Assembly: GCA_938005655.1 (NCBI GenBank)
Contig: CALLNA010000250.1
Location: forward strand, 1-7,841
Direction: 5' to 3'
DNA length: 7,841 nt
From: an uncultured Novosphingobium sp.
Lineage (GTDB): Bacteria > Pseudomonadota > Alphaproteobacteria > Sphingomonadales > Sphingomonadaceae
A model generated the notes under the pieces. The model saw only the letters and a list, made by a program, of their open reading frames with translations. It ran no database searches and was not told the DNA's origin. The translations under genes were made by a program, and so were the position numbers. This document shows, piece by piece, positions 6,261 through 7,841 of this stretch (position 1 is its first letter; each line of letters starts with the position of its first letter).

Positions 6261-6374
6261 CCGTCCCCTCCCTTCGTTAGCGCTAACAGCGTGATAACCG
6301 CAAACCGCGCCATCGAACAGCCCGCCGCAGGGCCGCCCTTGCGGCCGGTCCGCCGGTGCCCTAACCGATAGGCG
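6261..6374. promoter_or_regulatory. Divergent control region between the hydrolase and lacI genes
   Basis: This 114-nt gap separates the divergent starts and must contain both promoters. Only the operator at 6276-6287 is clear. The hydrolase start has a good GGAGGGG-type RBS, whereas the lacI ATG has only a weak AGG tract (6370-6372), which suits a low-abundance repressor. No convincing -35/-10 pair was found on either strand. Confidence 0.5.
6276..6287. promoter_or_regulatory. LacI-family operator palindrome
   Basis: GTTAGCGCTAAC is a perfect 12-bp palindrome with the central CG typical of LacI/GalR-family operators. It lies just before the RBS of the hydrolase gene and about 90 nt upstream of lacI. 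Binding here would block hydrolase expression and could also autoregulate the repressor. Confidence 0.75.
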
Positions 6375-7436
6375 ATGCAGGGCAACGGGACCAAACCAGC
6401 TCCACGGCGGCGGCGGCGCGCGCAAAGCGGCCCGACGGTGGCCGACGTCGCCCGCATGGCCGAGGTCTCGCCGATGACCGTCTCGCGCGTGGTCAACGGC
6501 GACGCCAATGTCGGGGCGGAGAAGCGCGAGCGGGTCGCGGCGGCGATCGCCGCGCTCGGCTACGTGCCCAACCGCGCGGCGCGGAGCCTGGCCGGCGGGC
6601 GCGACTGCCGCATCGCCCTGCTCCACAACAATCCCAGCGCGGGCTACCTCAGCGAACTCCTGGTCGGCTGCCTGGCCGAGGTCGGCGCCGCCGACATCCA
6701 GCTCACCGTCGAGTACTGCGACGGCGAGAACGACCACGCCCTGGCGGAGCGGCTCGGCAAGCACGGGATCGACGCGGCGCTGCTGCCCTCGCCGCTGGCC
6801 GACGATCCCGGGCTGCTCGACGCGCTGCGGCGGATGAAGCTGCCGATCGTCCAGATCGCCACGGCCCGCCCGGCCGACTTCGCCACGGCGGTCACGATCG
6901 ACGACGAGGCCGCGGCCCACGCGATGACCTCGCACCTGCTGTCGCGCGGCCATCGCCGGATCGGCTTCATCATGGGCAGCACCAAGCAGTCCTCGGCCGA
7001 GCTGCGCAAGGAGGGCTACCTGCGCGCCCTGCGCGAGGCCGGGGTGCCGATCGAGCCGCGGCTGATCCAGCAGGGCTATTTCACCTATCGCTCGGGCATG
7101 ATCGCGGCCGAGGCGCTGGTCACGCTCGATCCGCGGCCGACCGCGATCTTCGCCAGCAACGACGACATGGCCGCCGCCGCCATCGCCGTGGCGCACAAGC
7201 ACCGGCTCGACGTGCCGGCGCAGATCTCCATCGTCGGCTTCGACGACACCCCCCTGGCGACGACGATCTGGCCCGAGCTGACGACCGTGCGCCAGCCGAT
7301 CCAGGAGATGGCGCGCCTCGCCACCCGCTTCGCGGTGGAGGCCGCGCGCGGCCATCTGCCCGCGCGGCATCACCGGCTGAACTTCGAGCTGGTCCTGCGC
7401 CAGTCGGACGCCGCTCCGGGTGGCGACGCAGTTTGA
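6375..7436 (+). CDS. LacI/GalR-family transcriptional regulator
   Basis: The 353-residue protein has the standard two-part layout. After a short Arg-rich lead (PRRRRRAQSG, 10-19) comes the helix-turn-helix TVADVARMAEVSPMTVSRVV (21-40), then the hinge region LGYVPNRAARSLAGG (61-75). The periplasmic-binding-protein-like sensor domain runs from about 79 to 342, with FASNDDMAAAAI (259-270), ISIVGFDDTPLA (284-295) and PELTTVRQP (300-308), all conserved in sugar-responsive LacI proteins. The ATG at 6375 has a weak RBS. It most likely binds the palindrome at 6276-6287 and represses the divergent secreted hydrolase, releasing it when a sugar or sugar derivative appears. The last valine codon and the TGA stop fall within the outer arm of the downstream repeat (7429-7443), so the repeat may have supplied the 3' end of the gene. 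Confidence 0.95.
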   Translation: MQGNGTKPAPRRRRRAQSGPTVADVARMAEVSPMTVSRVVNGDANVGAEKRERVAAAIAALGYVPNRAARSLAGGRDCRIALLHNNPSAGYLSELLVGCLAEVGAADIQLTVEYCDGENDHALAERLGKHGIDAALLPSPLADDPGLLDALRRMKLPIVQIATARPADFATAVTIDDEAAAHAMTSHLLSRGHRRIGFIMGSTKQSSAELRKEGYLRALREAGVPIEPRLIQQGYFTYRSGMIAAEALVTLDPRPTAIFASNDDMAAAAIAVAHKHRLDVPAQISIVGFDDTPLATTIWPELTTVRQPIQEMARLATRFAVEAARGHLPARHHRLNFELVLRQSDAAPGGDAV

Positions 7437-7620
7437 ATTTCGGTTCACGGTCCGATAGCCGACCTCCCCCGCATTGGTCGCCCCGGGCTTGACCCGGGGT
7501 CCCGCTTCCTTTTCACCGCCCGCGATAGACCCGGCTCGGAAGGGCAGCGGGGCCCCGGGTCAAGCCCGGGGCGACGAGCGGTTGTGACAGCTCCTCACCC
7601 CGAAGCCAAAATTCAAACGA
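7429..7620. repeat. Composite inverted repeat, copy 2
   Basis: Same nested layout as the copy at 3696-3875. Inner 30-nt arms (7477-7506 and 7546-7575) differ at one position around a 39-nt loop. The outer arm GTTTGAATTTCGG (7431-7443) faces CCAAAATTCAAAC (7606-7618), 12 of 13 positions complementary. The core reads CCCGGGCTTGACCCGGGG, against CCCCGGACTTGATCC in copy 1, so the two are diverged members of one family. The sequence between inner and outer arms is not conserved. The left outer arm overlaps the stop codon of lacI. The inner hairpin could serve as a transcript end for lacI. Confidence 0.85.
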
Positions 7621-7645
7621 GGCATCGCCCCGCTTCACCGCCGGC

Positions 7646-7683
7646 TTGACATCCCGCTCGCGCCGGTGCTGGTAACGCTCACA
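7646..7683 (+). promoter_or_regulatory. Candidate promoter with degenerate LacI-type operator
   Basis: A perfect TTGACA (7646-7651) is followed 18 nt later by TGGTAA (7670-7675), a poor -10 box. Overlapping it, GGTAACGCTCAC (7671-7682) matches the perfect operator at 6276-6287 at 9 of 12 positions, including the central CGCT. The site lies about 100 nt upstream of the next start codon, so it could drive that gene under LacI control. The -35 is the firmest part; the operator is a suggestion. The rest of 7621-7775 shows no other recognisable element. Confidence 0.4.
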
Positions 7684-7775
7684 ACCGAGCGCCGGCGCCG
7701 CATGCGGCTCCGGCGTTCTTGAACATTCGGATTCGGCCGCGGCCAGGAACGGCGCGGCAAGATGGGAGACTATCG

Positions 7776-7841
7776 ATGCTTCGTCGCACGCGCATTCTGG
7801 GTCGCTGCCTGGTCCTCGGGCTCGCGGCGGGGGCCCTCGCC
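7776..7841 (+). CDS. Start of an exported protein (signal peptide only, truncated by window end)
   Basis: The ATG at 7776 is preceded by GGGAG with 7-nt spacing. The 22 visible codons read as a positively charged start (MLRRTRILGR) followed by a hydrophobic stretch (CLVLGLAAGALA), the n- and h-regions of a signal peptide. The protein is therefore probably periplasmic, secreted or outer-membrane. A cysteine at residue 11 sits too early to be a clear lipobox. Nothing of the mature protein is visible. The position next to a LacI regulator and a secreted hydrolase makes a transport or degradation protein (for example a TonB-dependent receptor or another hydrolase) reasonable but unproven. Confidence 0.65.
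   Translation, partial: MLRRTRILGRCLVLGLAAGALA

Noticed and set aside
6261..7448. N-terminal extension of the hydrolase frame reaching back to 7448
   Set aside because: The extension is antisense to lacI. The ATG at 6260 has a strong RBS and starts a signal peptide.
3696..7620. Composite transposon
   Set aside because: No transposase or resolvase gene lies in the block or repeats; only non-coding inverted repeats are seen. Kept as a MITE-like suggestion, not as an insertion sequence.
1..7841. CRISPR array, tRNA, rRNA or riboswitch
   Set aside because: No regularly spaced short direct repeats, no cloverleaf or rRNA-like segments, and no recognisable riboswitch core were found by eye.

Overview
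The window looks like a chromosomal segment from a GC-rich alphaproteobacterium, most likely a sphingomonad (Sphingomonadales). The grounds are very high third-position GC, long spurious antisense reading frames, an intergenic hairpin repeat with a GTCACCCCGGACTTGATCC-type arm of the kind common in sphingomonad genomes, and a carbohydrate-type LacI regulator beside a secreted NH-like hydrolase. This assignment is an inference from style and content, not from a marker gene.

Left part (1-3695), all leftward. A LuxE-like acyl-protein synthetase (TTG start at 3597) is followed after 18 nt by a LuxC-like acyl-CoA/acyl-enzyme reductase. A short palindromic intergenic element comes next, and then a TetR-family repressor (TTG start at 698). 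Beyond tetR a strong sigma70-like promoter (-35 at 88-83, -10 at 65-60, minus strand) carries a palindrome in its spacer. A Shine-Dalgarno sequence lies on the first seven bases of the window, so another leftward gene should start just outside. LuxE activates a carboxylic acid with ATP and LuxC reduces the acyl group with NADPH to an aldehyde. No luciferase (LuxAB) or LuxD is visible, so the pair is probably a metabolic acid-reduction module under TetR control, with unknown substrate.

Middle and right part (3696-7620). A three-gene block lies between two copies of a composite inverted repeat (about 3696-3875 and 7429-7620). It holds an HpcH/HpaI class II aldolase (rightward), a secreted Sde182/DUF1593-type nucleoside-hydrolase-like protein (leftward, convergent, 7 nt between stops) and a LacI-family repressor (rightward, divergent from the hydrolase). 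A perfect 12-bp palindrome, GTTAGCGCTAAC, lies between the divergent hydrolase and lacI and is the likely LacI operator. The logic fits a sugar or glycoside scavenging unit: an exported hydrolase, a 2-keto acid aldolase for sugar-acid breakdown, and a local repressor.

Right edge (7621-7841). A TTGACA-containing promoter candidate overlaps a degenerate match (9/12) to the LacI operator. It precedes a new rightward gene starting at 7776, whose first 22 codons look like a signal peptide. That gene runs off the window and may belong to the same regulon.

No RNA genes, CRISPR array, transposase or phage gene were seen.
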